Source of the DNA: Balaenoptera acutorostrata
Lineage: Eukaryota; Chordata; Mammalia; Artiodactyla; Balaenopteridae
Direction: 5' to 3'
Assembly: GCF_949987535.1 (NCBI RefSeq)
Contig: NC_080071.1
Span: forward strand, 27,302,236-27,366,235
Length of the DNA stretch: 64,000 bases
A model generated the notes under the pieces. That model was not told the DNA's origin. It did not search any database and saw only the letters and a program-made list of their open reading frames with translations. Each line of letters starts with the position of its first letter. The first letter of the stretch is position 1. Made by a program: the position numbers and the translations under genes. Positions 1-12,763 of the stretch are shown one piece after another.

Positions 1-1009
1 ACTTTGCTAGATTACAAGGGGGCAGCGCTGAGCAAGACAGGCAGATCCCCTCCAGACAAGCAAAGATAGGGGTCCTGATGATGATGACAAAGAAAACGTT
101 GGTTATTTGAAAGCCTACTTAGGTGTGAGAGATTAAGAGCAGCAAAAAGATGATGAGCTTAAAATACGACGGGTGGAGTACAGGGAAGGACTTAAGAGAA
201 TGGATATATCGTTAACAGAAATGACGATGTTACAAGGAGGAAGAGGTGTGTTCATTTTGGACATTGAATTGTGGCTGGAATACTCGGTGAACATACCAAA
301 TGGACAGAAGGAAATATGAATCTAGAGCTTAGGTAAAGATGTGAGATTGGGAATGAATGGGTGTTTTAAGAGGAAACCAGAGAGAGAGAATGAGAAATGT
401 ACAGAGGAGAGGACTGAACCTTTCAAAGGCTGGGATTGCAGGTTATGCTCTCAGGCAGCGGTGCTGAGATGGAGCTTAGCAAGCAGGACTTTGCTTAGGG
501 ACCAATACTCATGGAAGCTGGAGGAGGACGCAGGTGAGGAAGAGGGAGAACTCAAGCTACAGAACAGATGCAACAAAGCCCCGGCCAGCCATTCCCACCT
601 GGGTGCTCTGGAGCATAAAGGGCTCCTCCAAGCCTGGGGGCTGAAAATGGCTGGGCTTTTATAGCCACCCCACATTCAGTCACTGGCTGTGGTCCCCTGG
701 GATGGGAGTGCTCTGGGGCGAGTTGGTACTCTGGAGTAGGAGAAATGCCCGGAAAGAGCCGAAAGCTGGAGGCTGTTTGCTAGGGGCACTCTCAGAAGCT
801 GGGAAAGTCCTTCCTTGAAGGGGAATCCTTGAAGGTGGCACAGCTCTGTGTCTTCCACAGTCCATAACTCAGACCCACTTCTTCATTTGAATTTCAGGGA
901 GCAGGCCCTCCAGGATACAGGAATACTTAGAAGAGCTTCGTTAGTAGAATAAACTACAGCTCTTGCCACTGCAGTTGGCCTTAGAACCACCACTGATATT
1001 CATCATCTC
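1..1009. other. Unassigned non-coding sequence
   Basis: No exon or family I can name with confidence. Moderately GC-rich around 430-860. Short open frames on both strands show no recognisable protein. Confidence 0.5.
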
Positions 1010-1495
1010 CCCCGTTCACTATAATTTCTACATTCTCCTCATCTTCAGCAACCACTTCTGCTAATCCCAGTGGCTTACTTGGTGGTATGACTCAGACCCA
1101 AGAGGCGTCTTAGTGCACTGATATTCCTTCCTGCTCCCATTGTGTAATAGTAGACCCATCTCTTCCTGATGATCAAGATGGCGACTCTTCTCCCTGCCCA
1201 AAATGCCCGGGGAGCAGCTTACATTCTATGGGAATCTTTAGTCCCCTGATAAAAGTGTGCCTCCTTTGGGAACTAGGGCCTTTAACCCAGCAGAGCCTAT
1301 AGAGTTGTGGAATAGGATGCACAGTTTTCCCCAGTGGGTCATGTTAAGTGGGGCCACTTCTGCTTTCACCCCATGGAAGGAACACCTGGGTTCCTAGACC
1401 CGTGTGTTCTTTCTCCTGGGGATGTAATAGTATATAAAGGTTTTTGATCCAATGTATATACTGCATCCTGAAGCATGGCACCCCATCATATAGAG

Positions 1496-1727
1496 CAGCA
1501 GTCACCAACCTTTTTGGCACCAAGGACCTGTGTTGTGGAAGACAATTTTTCCACTGACGGGGGGGTGAGGTGGGGTCCGAGGGGGTGTTCAGGCGGTAAT
1601 GCGAGCGATGGGGAACAGCAGATGAAGCTTCGCTCGCTCGCCCGCCGCTCACCTCCCGCTGTGCAGCCCTGTTCCTAACAGGCCACAGGCCGGTAGTGGC
1701 CTGCGACCCAGCGGTTGGGGACCCCTG
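1496..1727. mobile_element. Non-autonomous hAT-type DNA transposon, 232 bp
   Basis: Terminal inverted repeats of about 15 bp (cagcagtcaccaacc at the left, ggttggggacccctg at the right, two mismatches) are flanked by an 8-bp target duplication matching at 7 of 8 bases (1488-1495 and 1728-1735), as hAT elements make. The CpG-rich middle (1600-1670) has no ORF of note. Confidence 0.8.
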
Positions 1728-2324
1728 CTATAGAGTATCACCTCCAAACTTGTACTCCAATTGCACCTTTAGCAGGTCAGTCAACACTCTGTCAGGCTGG
1801 CAGCTACTGAGTCCATGATATGACCAGTGGATCTCGTGGTCATGGGCCCACTCCATACCTCCTTTCCTATAAGTTAGTTCACGGCTCTGATATGATGTGA
1901 AATGGGACCCCATATGGGCAGATCATATATACTGTAAGCCCTGCAGCTAAGAAAGGCAAAACCAGACTTAGAATATATATTTTCTTAATTAAAAGCAAAC
2001 AAACAACAACAATAGCAAAAAGCAACCTCTTGTCCCTCCAGGATGTGAGAAAGTCCAATGTAATCAATTTGCCAGCAAGTGTCTGGTTAGATTTCGGAAG
2101 AACAGTGCCATATTGAGGGCCCAGCATGAGTCTCTGTTGCTGGCATTCTATAGATGTGACAGTAGTTGTAGCTTCATCAACCTTGGTAAATTGGAGGCCA
2201 TGCTCACGGGCCCAGCCTTCCTATCTCCCACTGCCACCCAATTCATGTGCCTATCACGGCAGCACTGGAGTAGCCGACGGCTGAGGCTGGCTGCTGTCAG
2301 CTGGCCGAGTTCTTCTGCCTACAC

Positions 2325-2634
2325 CAGTACTATCCAAAACAAATATAATGTGAGCCGCAAGGGTGTGTTGCACATGTAATTTTACAGTTTCTGGTAGCCA
2401 CATTAAAAATAGTAAAAAAACACAAAAGATGAAATTAATTTCAAAATATTCTATTTAACCTAATATATAAAACATTATCATTTTAACATGTAATCAATTA
2501 AAAAAGCATTGGTTTACATTCTTCTTTTTTTGTACTCCTAAGTCTTTTAAAATCCGGTATGTATTTTCACTGAGGGCATGATTCAGTTTGGACGAGCCAC
2601 ATGTGGATAGTGGACAAAGTCTTGGGCAGCACAG
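2325..2634. mobile_element. hAT (MER1-group) DNA transposon remnant inside the ERVL-like tract
   Basis: Begins cagtactatccaaaac and ends gggcagcacag, decayed forms of the CAGYRCTGTCCAA inverted repeat; the interior matches the well-known mammalian MER element with a 'gccacat' core. The ERV-like sequence resumes after it. Target duplication no longer recognisable. Confidence 0.6.
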
Positions 2635-5560
2635 ATCCATCCTGCTGTTTAGTGGCCCTTAACATGCGATACTACGATCTTCACACCATGCGCCCACTCC
2701 CATAGGTCCACCCGCGTGATCCTACCCCAGACCTCCTTTTCCCTGATTTTCCGATCTCTCTCCCTTCAGGCCCCTGACCAGTCGGCCAGGCCATTCACTT
2801 TTGTTCATGATCCACATATTCTAACAGCGCCGTTTCTCCTTCCACACCAGGAGAACAACCAGGTGCACCGCTGATGCTCTGCCCGGATCTTCCCCGGACA
2901 CTGTCTTTCAAAACTACCCCTGAGTGAGGCTGCAGAGCAGCTGCCATCCATTTTCAGCTTACATTGCACCCACCCTCCAAACAGAATTCAACTCTTTGTC
3001 CTCCTCCATCAGCTGGCCATAAGGAGTCCTCCACATGGGGTGAGGGTGAGCTGAGGGAGAGGCGCTGGCACAGCGGTGCTGGATGGAAGATGGGGCTACC
3101 TGTTCGTGCAGCTTCCTGTGCCTTCCGGTCTGGTCTGTGCTTAATCCCAGTTTTTCTACTTTGATCTTACCGTGGATTTGCTGCTAGCCCTGCCTTATCT
3201 TTTGACTTAGTGGCTTTGTTGGAAACCAGCTCCGGAGACATGGTTCCAGAGGCATGGTCACTTGGCGTCCCCTAGTCAGGTACTTCTTCTCTTCTCGACA
3301 AGGCCTCAGTAATATATTGAGTTGTTTTACAAAAGGCATATAAATTACTGCTACAAATGGCAATGCCTTGACCCCTGGGCCTGGGTTGTGATTCTACAAC
3401 TGGCACTTGCCCTAATCTCCACACCACCTCTTTTGCCATCACTGGTACCTCTGTTGTCATAGCGTCTGCTGGGCTTTGTGCCCTGCAACCAAGACTTGCT
3501 ACATAGACCTCATCTGCTCTATGTTCACTCCAAGCTGGCAGTTTGTCACGTTGCCCAGTTTATGATCAGAGCAGTATTCCCGGATGTGCGATATGCTGTC
3601 TTCAGAACCTGAAGAGTCTTGCCAGGTATTATACTTCCCTCTTCATGGTCGGCAGTGCAATAATTTATCTCTACTGTGAAGATGTCCTGGAATGCCCCAG
3701 ACCACAGAATCCCCAAAGATTATACTGATGTGGCAGGCTGCTGAATCTTCAAAGGGTTAATCTCCTGTCCTTTAGAGCTCCTGTGTTTTACCAAGGCCTT
3801 CAGCATTCATGCTGACCATTTATTCCTTATCTGGCCTGATTAGCATAATAGCATAAATGGGGTGGTATTCTGCAGGATATCCAGAGAGTCAAGATTTCTT
3901 TGTACTGTATTATGACAGAGTACAAAACTAAATACATATTGTCACTCGTTCCATGTGAATGCAAATAATTTCAATCCTCTTTTCTAACTGGAATAGAAAG
4001 GAATACATTTGCCAAATCAATGGTCTCACCCATGTACCTGAGGTTGGTTAGCCTTCTCTAGCAAAGATATTACATCTGGCACAGCAACTGCAATTGCGGT
4101 TACCACTTGGTTGAATTTGCAGTAATATACTCTCATTCTCCGGGACCCATCTGCATTCTGCAGGGGCTCAGGTGACTTAAATGGAGATGTGATGGGACCT
4201 CCATCTCTGCATCCTTAGGTCTTTAAGGGTACCACTAATTTCCACTCTCCTCCCTGGAATGCAAACTTGTTTTTTAATTTTACCTTGATTAGGGGGAGGG
4301 GGCAGGAATGGTTTCAGAGATTTCCTCTTGGCCTTCTTCACTATTATAGCCTTTATCCCACAAGCCAAAGGTCCTATGTGGGGATTGCATACATACCAAA
4401 TATGCCAATCTCAATTATGTAGTCAGAGACAGGGGAACCGGCCACTGGATGGGTCTACAGACCCAGTGGACTTAAGCCAGACCTTAACCAGGACACTGTT
4501 TATTTCCTGGTTCTTATAGGTCCCCTCTTGAACAGGGGGCTCACAGTGAGGATTCAGTTCTCCAGGTCATTGTCAAGTCTAATCCAGTGTCAAATAGTCC
4601 TTAAATGTTGGGATATTCCCCTTTCCCTGGTACACAGGCATCTAAGTAAATGGTTGTAGGTCTCTTTTCAGGAGAACTGGGGGAACCATTACCATGTATA
4701 CTTGTATGATATAGCTGGGTCCTTCCTCCTAGGGATCTGGCCTCCTCTTGGGTCAATCAGCCTGAGTCTGAAAACTAACCCAGGTCTAGAAAATGGGCAA
4801 GAGATATTTGATCTTTTATTGGGGTGATTGCCTTCAGGCTCCTAGTCATCCATCCTAATTTCTTGTGATGGTATAAACTGAGTAGTACTCGTGTTGGCTG
4901 CCCATCTATTTTTTGTCATGTTATACCAGTTTCTATGAACCATTTCCACAGCTCTCTGTGTCAAGACCCTTCACTGCCACTCTGACTCTGCCGCTAATTA
5001 TGATAATTGCAACCTCCCGGCTTTTAGCAGTTATGTGCCACTACGTGTCCTCTATTGTTTTAGAGTTCTACCATCCCCTTTGGACTGCCACCTTGGGCCA
5101 GGAAGTATCTGTGCTCCATATATAATATCATCAGTGATGGGGTCCACATTACTAGCCAAGCGGCAAGTGCAGCACCGAAATTCCATCATACTGATTGCCT
5201 TTTTTGGACAATTTCTGGTACAAATGTCAGATTGGGTTTTCTAGAAATAGATCCTAAAATGGAGATTGACATGCAGATATTTATTAGGTATCAACACCTG
5301 TGGAAGCAAGGAGGTGGAAACAATTAAACAGAGGAATAAGTTGAACTGAGATGCAGCCTCAGAACAACTCACAGGGAGTTCCAGAGCCAATATGGCCCAT
5401 TGGAACTGTCCCCTGATGAGCCAAGAATGTCAGGTCTTTAAGCCCGCAGTGATCAGTCACGGCATGTGAGTACCCCAGGTTGGTCATGCTTTTAAGCAAG
5501 GCATCTCTCTGTAGCTGAGGCCATCCCTGAAAGAGAAATAACAAGTCAGCCCTGAAATGA

Positions 5561-6301
5561 ATTGGGTTGGGACATCCCCATGTCCATCACAGATTTAGGA
5601 TTCAAAAGAAGGAAGTGAAGATGTGTAAGACTTAAGAGATAAATGTAAAGTTTTGAACTAAGGTTTAAAAAAATGAACAGCTATATTTACCTGCACAAGG
5701 TTTATCCTTCATGATAGATTCCCCTCCTTCCCCCACGTAGTGCTGACTTCAATTCTGGTTACTGCAGTTTAAGAAGAATATCCACTTCCTGAATTGTGTT
5801 CCTGAATTGTAAAGAGGCTAAGAACTACAACAAAACAGGCCTAGTTAAAGAACTGATGTTTACTCTAAATAGAAGTTTTCTTCAGATACTTTAAGACTTT
5901 GGAAATTATTCCCTGTGGAAATAATCGCTAAAAGTCTAGAAAGGCAGAAGTTTTCAATAATATAGGGAGAATAATTTTAATAATTAAAACCAAGTAATAG
6001 AGCAGTGCAGGTGTAAGTCAGCCATATGAAGGAGGGAAGGGGCATTTCCAATCAAAGTAGCTATCTCAGGCAACTGAGCAAAGTTCAGGTTCACCAAATA
6101 TAAGACCACAAGAGAGGCAAAAAGGGAGAATGAACACGAAGTCAATGGCAGATCATCAAGGTCTTTGTATGTCATACTTAGGACTTTGGCTATTAAGCAG
6201 TGGCGAGTTTTATTCCACTCAGAGTTTTAAAAGGGTAAGTCTGACAGCAAAATAGAATGGATTAGGAGAGGTGTACAAGACAGGAAGCAGAGAAACTAAT
6301 T
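5561..6301. other. Intergenic, no gene seen
   Basis: AT-rich. The part from about 6140 to 6290 resembles a common ancient mammalian interspersed repeat whose family I cannot name. Confidence 0.5.
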
Positions 6302-6696
6302 AAGAGTAGCCATGATCGGGGGCTTCCCTGGTGGCACAGTGGTTAAGAATCGCCTGCCAATGCAGGGGACACAGGTTTGAGCCCTGGTCCGGGAAGATCT
6401 CACATGACACGGAGCAACTAAGCCCGTGCACCACAACTACTGAGCCCACGCTCTAGAGCCCGTGAGCCACAACTACTGAGCCCACACACCACAACTACTG
6501 AAGCCCACACACCTAGAACCCGTGCTCCGCAACAAGAGAAGCCACCGCAATGAGAAGCCCATGCACCACAACGAAGAGTAGCCCCCACTCACCGCAACTA
6601 GAGAAAGCCCACTCGCAGCAACGAAGACCCAACGCAACCAAAAATAAATAAATAAAATAAATAAATTTATTTAAAAAAAAAGAGTAGCCATGATCG
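6302..6696 (+). mobile_element. CHR-type SINE with internal repeats and 17-bp target duplication
   Basis: tRNA-Glu-derived head from 6319, (AAATA)-rich tail to about 6679, flanked by a perfect duplication aagagtagccatgatcg (6302-6318 and 6680-6696). Longer than its relatives here because the 'ccacaactactgagccc' module is repeated several times (6426-6505). Confidence 0.93.
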
Positions 6697-9600
6697 ATGG
6701 AAGCAGTTCTGCCTTGCTCATCATTGTATTTGCAGTACCTAGCATTGTGGCTGCACATGGAAGAGCCTCCATAAATCACCATTAAATGAGTGTATACTCA
6801 AGCCAAGTACCAACGCTCGCCTGAACTAAGACAAGGGCCATGGGAACATCGAGGGGGCAACCTGTTCAAAACATATGTCAAAGGCTGAATGCAGATGAAG
6901 GGAGAGGAAGGATTGAAGGGTAATGCATAGATTTCCTGATTTTCACGTAGAGGTACACTTGCTCTAGACCAGAAACATTAAAAGAGGAGTAACAGTGGAT
7001 GAGGGAAGGGAAAGAAGGAAAGAAAGACTGAATTCTAAGGCTCACCTAATAATCTATGGTTAAGAGCTGCCTTTGTTGAAATGTCTCAGCAAAGTCTCCG
7101 CTGCTAATGTGCTTTCTCATAGACGTTTTGTATGCACGAGTTCCCGACGATCAGCACCTCCCTATCGGTATGGAACAGCCTCTGCCTCTTTGTCAAGCTT
7201 TCACTGGTAAAGCAGAGCAGCAAGCCAATTACTGAGATCATTCAGATGAAAATTTTACTTTTGCCTGAATTAGCCAGAGAATTGAAGCATAAATGGACCT
7301 TTTCACTTGACTGATTGAGATAATTGCCTCACTTTTCTAGGGGAGACCTATAGCTGGGAGGCTGCGTTTGATCACCAAAACATGTTTGTAATATGCATTA
7401 TTGACTTCTCCTGAAACATCTATGCTTGGCTAGGTGCCACACTCAAACGCTATACCTCGTCTCTTGAGGTATCACAAACAATGCCGAGAAATACCATACC
7501 TGGGAAAACTCAATGTTTGAATTCTTTCATTCTGGGCCAGCCTGAAAACAGAGGTGCTCAGGCCACCAGAAGAGGTAAAATGGCATCTAGGGGAGTTGGG
7601 GGGAGGCGGCAGGGCAGGAGGTTGGCTCAGTGGATAAGATGCAAGAAGTGAGAATTAGCTCCAGGTGGGTGGAAACAAATGGCTTTTCCTGAAAGAAGTG
7701 GGTAGGTGGACTTGAAAGAAACATGTAATTTACATTTATTATTGGAGGGGTGAGAGGAGTTAATAAAGAGACCTGAGCAGGGGCACACATTAAAGCAGCA
7801 GCAGGACTCAGATCAGAGCCTTTGGCCTGGATCCTATGTTATAGAGGCTTTTTCAAAAAGCATGGGACATGGGGAAAAAGGATTCCAAAGAAACAGCACA
7901 GCATCTGAGCTTTTCCACAGCATTTACTATCTGCTGGCCCACCGCTATGACAGCCTCCGAGGGCACAGACAAAGCATGGTCAGTGATGACCTAGAAAATT
8001 CGCTGAAGAGCAAGACGTACATTAGAAAAACCCTCAGAAACTTTCATTCTAGGAGGAAAGGTTGTCATGGAAATGTGTTCGTAATTACTTTGTGATGGCT
8101 CCCCTTACTGGCCGACAGGCAGAACGTCCTAGATCCTGTTCTGAAGACAAGTGGGAGGACATACATAACACCCAGGCATCCTGCTTAACTTCTAAGTTTC
8201 CTGCATTAAAAAAAAAAAAAAAAAATGTTGCTAAAGTAGATTTTATTTTCTGAATATCAAATTAAAAGAAGGGAAATTTCAGCCATGGCGTTTATAAAAT
8301 CCACCAGACTTATTCTTTGATTTTTATATTAATTATCCCCAGTGGATGGTTAAGAGTCCAGTGATAGGATTTGTGATTTATAAAGTAATATGATTGCTTT
8401 AAATGTTTTAACTCTTTAAACTTTTATAGTTACATCTAATTTCAAAAACTACTTGAGGTGATGGATGAGGTACACACAAGCACACACACACACACACATC
8501 AGGATTGATGTATATAAATGAGCTGCATTTTTTGAAGACTATATGCTTACAATAAGGAGGCTGTCATTGTTCTAAGCAATCCTGAATTTCTTTTTTGTTC
8601 TATTGTTTGGACTATAACTTTGTGGCAAGTATTAATACTTTAAAAATCTATTTGGCATTTTGTAACATCCAAAAATCATTCAGAATCAACTATGTTGAAT
8701 CGTGAATGAACTAGTAAAGTTAAACAATTGTATCTAAAATAATAAAAATTAAATATATGTCTTCCACAATGTTCCCCAGGATTTTCCCTCAAATAATCTT
8801 GAAAATGTCAAATAAGTGCTAACTTAGCACATTAGGTGCTATATATATCATCCACCTATCCCACAGGCTGTGTACGTGGTTTTTTAATTTAAACATAAGG
8901 ATTGGAATATTTTATTTAAAAATTTAAAATCTATCTATAGGTATGGTCAAATATCTTTATATGCATTTTGCCATCAAGAAGTCTGAGTAGAAAAATTCAG
9001 TTGTTAGTATAAAGCTAATTTTTTACTTTAAACCAAGACTAGTAAATTTTGCTTGCAAGACAAATGATATTGGCATGGAAGTAATCACACTATTAAACTG
9101 ATTTTTTTAAAAATTTAAGTTGACCAGCAAGAGACAGGATACTCTTGAGATTAACAGTTTACATTGAAATTATTCATTCTCATTAGATTTTTCACTCTTT
9201 TATTTTTATTTTAGTATATCCACTGTGTTAGTCAAGAGATTCGAAATTATGGTTAGGGGCAAACAAGCCTCTAAATCTCAAAGGTTTGAAACCTGGTCTC
9301 ACGTCAGGTCCATCTTAAATGGGAAGGGCACTCCGCTCCAAGCTGTCCTCACGCAAGTATTGAGACTGATGGAAACTTCCAGCATCTGAAACATAGCAGG
9401 CAGCGTGAGGAAGGTGGTTAATCACTCACTGTTTCTTAAGGATTTCTGGCTGGAAGTAACATGTCACTTCCACTACAACTGCAGTGACCAAAGTAAGTCA
9501 GATGGGCAGAAATAGAATTGCATTTTACTTCCTATTGTCTTAGTTGACTCCCAACAAAGATACTTTAATCTTTCATAGAAACAAAGGGGGTTGGGTAATG

Positions 9601-9929
9601 CTATCTTACTATGTGCTTGGGAAGAGAACAGAAACACTGTGAACAGCATGAATAACTACCACACTTACACTGAATGAGGAACTTTATCTTAATGCAAGGA
9701 AAGGGGACATTGCTTCCTACCTGAGAATCAAATACAGCAACAGGATACAGTGAAATTTATGTTTTGATTTTTTAACAGAAAGAGGCTGAACATAATATTT
9801 GCTGATTAGATTTAATGCCTGAACTTCTTTCCAAGTCTTACTTTTTACTGAAATAAATTGTACTTAAATTGAGCTCTCTGGGGATTTCACAGTGATTGAT
9901 TGATTAGACTGTGGTTAGGGCCACTCAGG
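6697..9929. other. Intergenic, mostly unique sequence
   Basis: No exon recognised. Contains a poly(A) run at about 8210-8225 and a (CA)n stretch at about 8471-8499. The block 7090-7320 is non-repetitive and could be conserved non-coding DNA, but I have no direct evidence. Confidence 0.5.
8471..8499. repeat. (CA)n microsatellite
   Basis: Alternating ca/ac dinucleotides with one interruption; a likely length-polymorphic locus. Confidence 0.85.
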
Positions 9930-9997
9930 GTAAGTGTGAGACATGGGGCAACGGTGCGAGAGCAGCTGCTTTCAGGGCTCCGGCCTTAATCTTGAGT

Positions 9998-10011
9998 GTT
10001 GCCATGGTGAC
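9998..10011. promoter_or_regulatory. RFX / X-box-like motif
   Basis: gttgccatggtgac matches the RFX X-box half sites (GTNRCC, 2-bp spacer, RGYAAC) with one mismatch. It sits in a GC-richer, apparently non-repetitive block (about 9930-10290) in an AT-rich setting. No transcription start is visible, so an enhancer role is only a guess. Confidence 0.35.
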
Positions 10012-10341
10012 AGCTGCCAGCAGGAACTCACAGGGAGCCCAGTAGACGCACTGGCTGCCAGACCTTTGTATCAGACATACCATCCCCAGCCTTTCAGACA
10101 GAAGCATAACGAACTCTTTAGCCAGGGTGTTTCTGCTTCCTATCCTAGGGGACAGTTTATTCTTGCTTCAACTGTCAATTACCAGATGTCAATTCGGAAA
10201 GACAAACTCTGTTTTGTCTTTCTTCCTGTACTCTTCCTCGCAGCTTATTTTCATATCACAGCCCACCCTTTCCCTCAGTTTATAGTTATATAATTAACAA
10301 TTCTTAATAGAGCAACCTCAACACATAGGTCCTCTAATACA

Positions 10342-10855
10342 ACGCTGACCAGTAGAACTTTCTGTGATGATGAAAATGTTCTGTCTGTGCCATTCAATAC
10401 AGCAGCCACTGGCCACATGTGCCTAGTCAGCATTTGAAGTGTGGCCAATACAACTGAGTCACTAAATTTTTTAAATTTATTTAATTTGAGTTCACTTTAA
10501 TTTAATTTTATTTTTAATTTTATTTATTTATTTATGGCTGTGTTGGGTCTTCGTTTCTGTGCGAGGGCTTTCTCTAGTTGCGGCGAGGGGGGACCACTCT
10601 TCATCGCGGTGTGTGGGCCTCTCACTATCGCGGCCTCTCTTGTTGCGGAGCACAGGCTCCAGACGCGCAGCCTCAGTAATTGTGGCTCACGGGCCCAGCC
10701 GCTCCGCGGCATGTGGGATCTTCCCAGACCAGGGCTCGAACCCGTGTCCCCTGCATTGGCAGGCAGATTCTCAACCACTGCACCACCAGGGAAGCCCCTT
10801 TAATTTTATTTTAATTGGCTACGTGTGGCTAGGACGATAGTATTGAACAGCACAG
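10342..10855. mobile_element. hAT (MER-type) element split by a SINE
   Basis: The left part (10342-10515) has the 'agtagaactttctgtgatgatg' type sequence and 'gccacatgtg' core; the right part (10799-10855) ends gtattgaacagcacag. The CHR SINE at 10516-10798 lies between them, so the hAT element is older. Confidence 0.65.
10516..10798 (-). mobile_element. CHR-type SINE, minus orientation
   Basis: A T-rich tail at the left and the reverse-complemented tRNA-Glu-like head (ccaccagggaagcccc) at the right. AT-rich flanks (tttaattttatttt on both sides) probably are the target duplication. Confidence 0.92.
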
Positions 10856-11334
10856 TTCTAGAGTCATATTTAAGCTGAGGGAGATGTACGACCTACAGCT
10901 GCCCAGAAGGGAACCATCCTTAGCAGCTTTCTCTCATTTGAAGCAGCGTATTATCTGTTCTAAAGCATATTATTGCTACTGCCGCATAAGGTATGCCTTG
11001 CCCTGCACTAACCTCCTTGCTTCTCGTAAATTTAATTATGCAGCCAAAGAAAGAGGAGTAAAAGGAAATATGATGATTTGGGCCGTTAAAGGTAATAGTC
11101 ATCTAGAAGCAAGCCTTAATAATGGGAAAGACGTTACTGTTTCTAATTAATATACCGGCCACATTACTGTGATTCTGCAAAAGAACCAGATCCTCACCAG
11201 AAGTCATCAGTTCTAGTCCCAGAGTTTAGGCTAGTTAACTGTATGATTTAGGGAAGACACACAGCAGAGGGGTTTGTGTTTTTTTTTTTTTTTGCCTAAA
11301 ATTTCTCCTCTGTATGAAAAGGGGGATAATAATA

Positions 11335-11515
11335 TTTACTGTGTGTTTACTCACATGACAGGTTTTAAGTTTCATTTATTCCTTTTAACAAGCCAATAAA
11401 TTAGGATTTATTATGTACAATATACAGATGAGGAAACTGAAGCTTAGGAGGGTTAAGTGGTTAAGATTTCTCAGCTAGTAATTGTAAGAACCAAATGACC
11501 TTCCAACTCAAGTCT
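11335..11515 (+). repeat. MIR SINE fragment
   Basis: Contains 'acagatgaggaaactgaagc' and the following 'ttaagtggttaag..tcagctagta' order of the MIR core and 3' half. Confidence 0.7.
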
Positions 11516-11729
11516 GTCTCCAAAACCCAAGTTCTTTCTACTAAATATCATTAGAATGTTTCTATAATCCCTTCCAACTCTTAATTATCACTAAAGTGAG
11601 TGCCATGTATTTAAACGTATTGAATGAGCTTTGCAAACAAGCAAAAATAGAATTCTTAACTGTACTCCAGTTTTAAAAACATTATAATGACTGTAACAGA
11701 TATTTCCCCAGCTGGACCCATCTAAGATG

Positions 11730-11905
11730 CCCCAGTTCAGTGGCTTTCAATCCTGGCTTCACATTAGAATTATTTGGAGAGTTTTTTTAAAAATACTGAT
11801 GCCAGGGATCTTTCTCAAACTAATTAAATCAAAATTTCCAGGAATGGGGCCCAGGGATAGCTTGTTTTAAGACCGTCAAGTGATAACAATGTGCAGCAGG
11901 GCGGA
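11730..11905 (+). repeat. MER5-type hAT fragment
   Basis: Begins cagttcagtggctttcaa and continues 'cacattagaattatttggagag', the order of the common MER5A element; diverged. Confidence 0.5.
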
Positions 11906-12629
11906 GAACTGATCTACCAGGTGTGGAAGTTGCAGAAACCTGGCTCTGTTGAGCCACCTGCTAGAACTTCATGAACCTGCGTCCAGGAGAAAGCCCCTTG
12001 GCATCTTGGTTGATGTGTTTCATTTTACGGACATGTGCTGGGGGCAACTGCCATGTGGAGATGAGGAAGCCATCTCACACAAACAAGCTTCTCCTCCTGA
12101 AGACTGGTTAACCATGACACCAGAGGAGTTTTTCATTCTGAGCCTTAGGATCCCTAAGCCTCTGTCACATGCAAAATTGGAAGGAAAGTAGTGCAAAAAG
12201 AGTAATTATCTGATGGGAGAAAGGACTTGCCAACTTCGTTCTGAATTTCTTTCCATGTGCATAGGAGCTATAACAGGGCAAGTCCAAGTTCAGATTGCAA
12301 CAGCATTCGAAAGGCTGCCCTCCTGGCAGGTAATGCCATAGAGAGCAGGTATGCTAAAGCGGGACTCCTCCAACGAGCAAAGGAGTTTAGTAGTTAGGTT
12401 GGTTCATAGACTAGAAAAATAGGCTTGCCCATCCTCTCACACTGAAACCAGTTGCTTTCGTTTTCCTTTTTTTTTCAATCTGAATTCTGTGCAGAATTTT
12501 CTGTTACCAAAAAAAAGAGTAAAAGTAGACCAAAACTTCAGTAGCCCTCAACAGAGCTTAACTCTGACATGATTTTAAAGAGCTCAAGTTTATCGTCCTC
12601 AAAAATTTTGAGTGGCATGCCTTCTCTCC

Positions 12630-12762
12630 CAGCACTGATTCTCAAACTTGGAGAAGTTTGTTTAAAATGCATATTTCTGGATCCCACTCCTGGAGGTCTA
12701 GAGTGGAACCTATTTGAAATCTGTATATTTTAAGGATTCCAGTAAATCTGTTCTAAGTGATC
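12630..12762 (+). repeat. MER5-type hAT fragment
   Basis: Starts 'gcactgattctcaaacttgg' followed by the degraded MER5-like body 'ggatcccactcctggaggtc'. Truncated at the 3' side next to an MLT1 LTR. Confidence 0.5.
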
Positions 12763-12763
12763 A

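Larger units (their letters stand above)
1010..5560 (-). mobile_element. Decayed ERVL-like (class III) endogenous retrovirus internal region
   Basis: The plus strand resembles the reverse complement of the mammalian ERVL/MaLR-type pol interior (around 1740-2310, 2660-2930 and 4320-4560) and, near 5190-5300, its gag-proximal part. All frames are broken by many stops, so this is a fossil with no coding capacity. Two hAT transposons interrupt it (1496-1727 and 2325-2634). Family assignment is from memory of the consensus and the outer limits are approximate. Confidence 0.6.

Noticed and set aside
1560..1680. CpG-rich patch resembling a small CpG island
   Set aside because: It is the interior of the 232-bp hAT transposon at 1496-1727, not a promoter.
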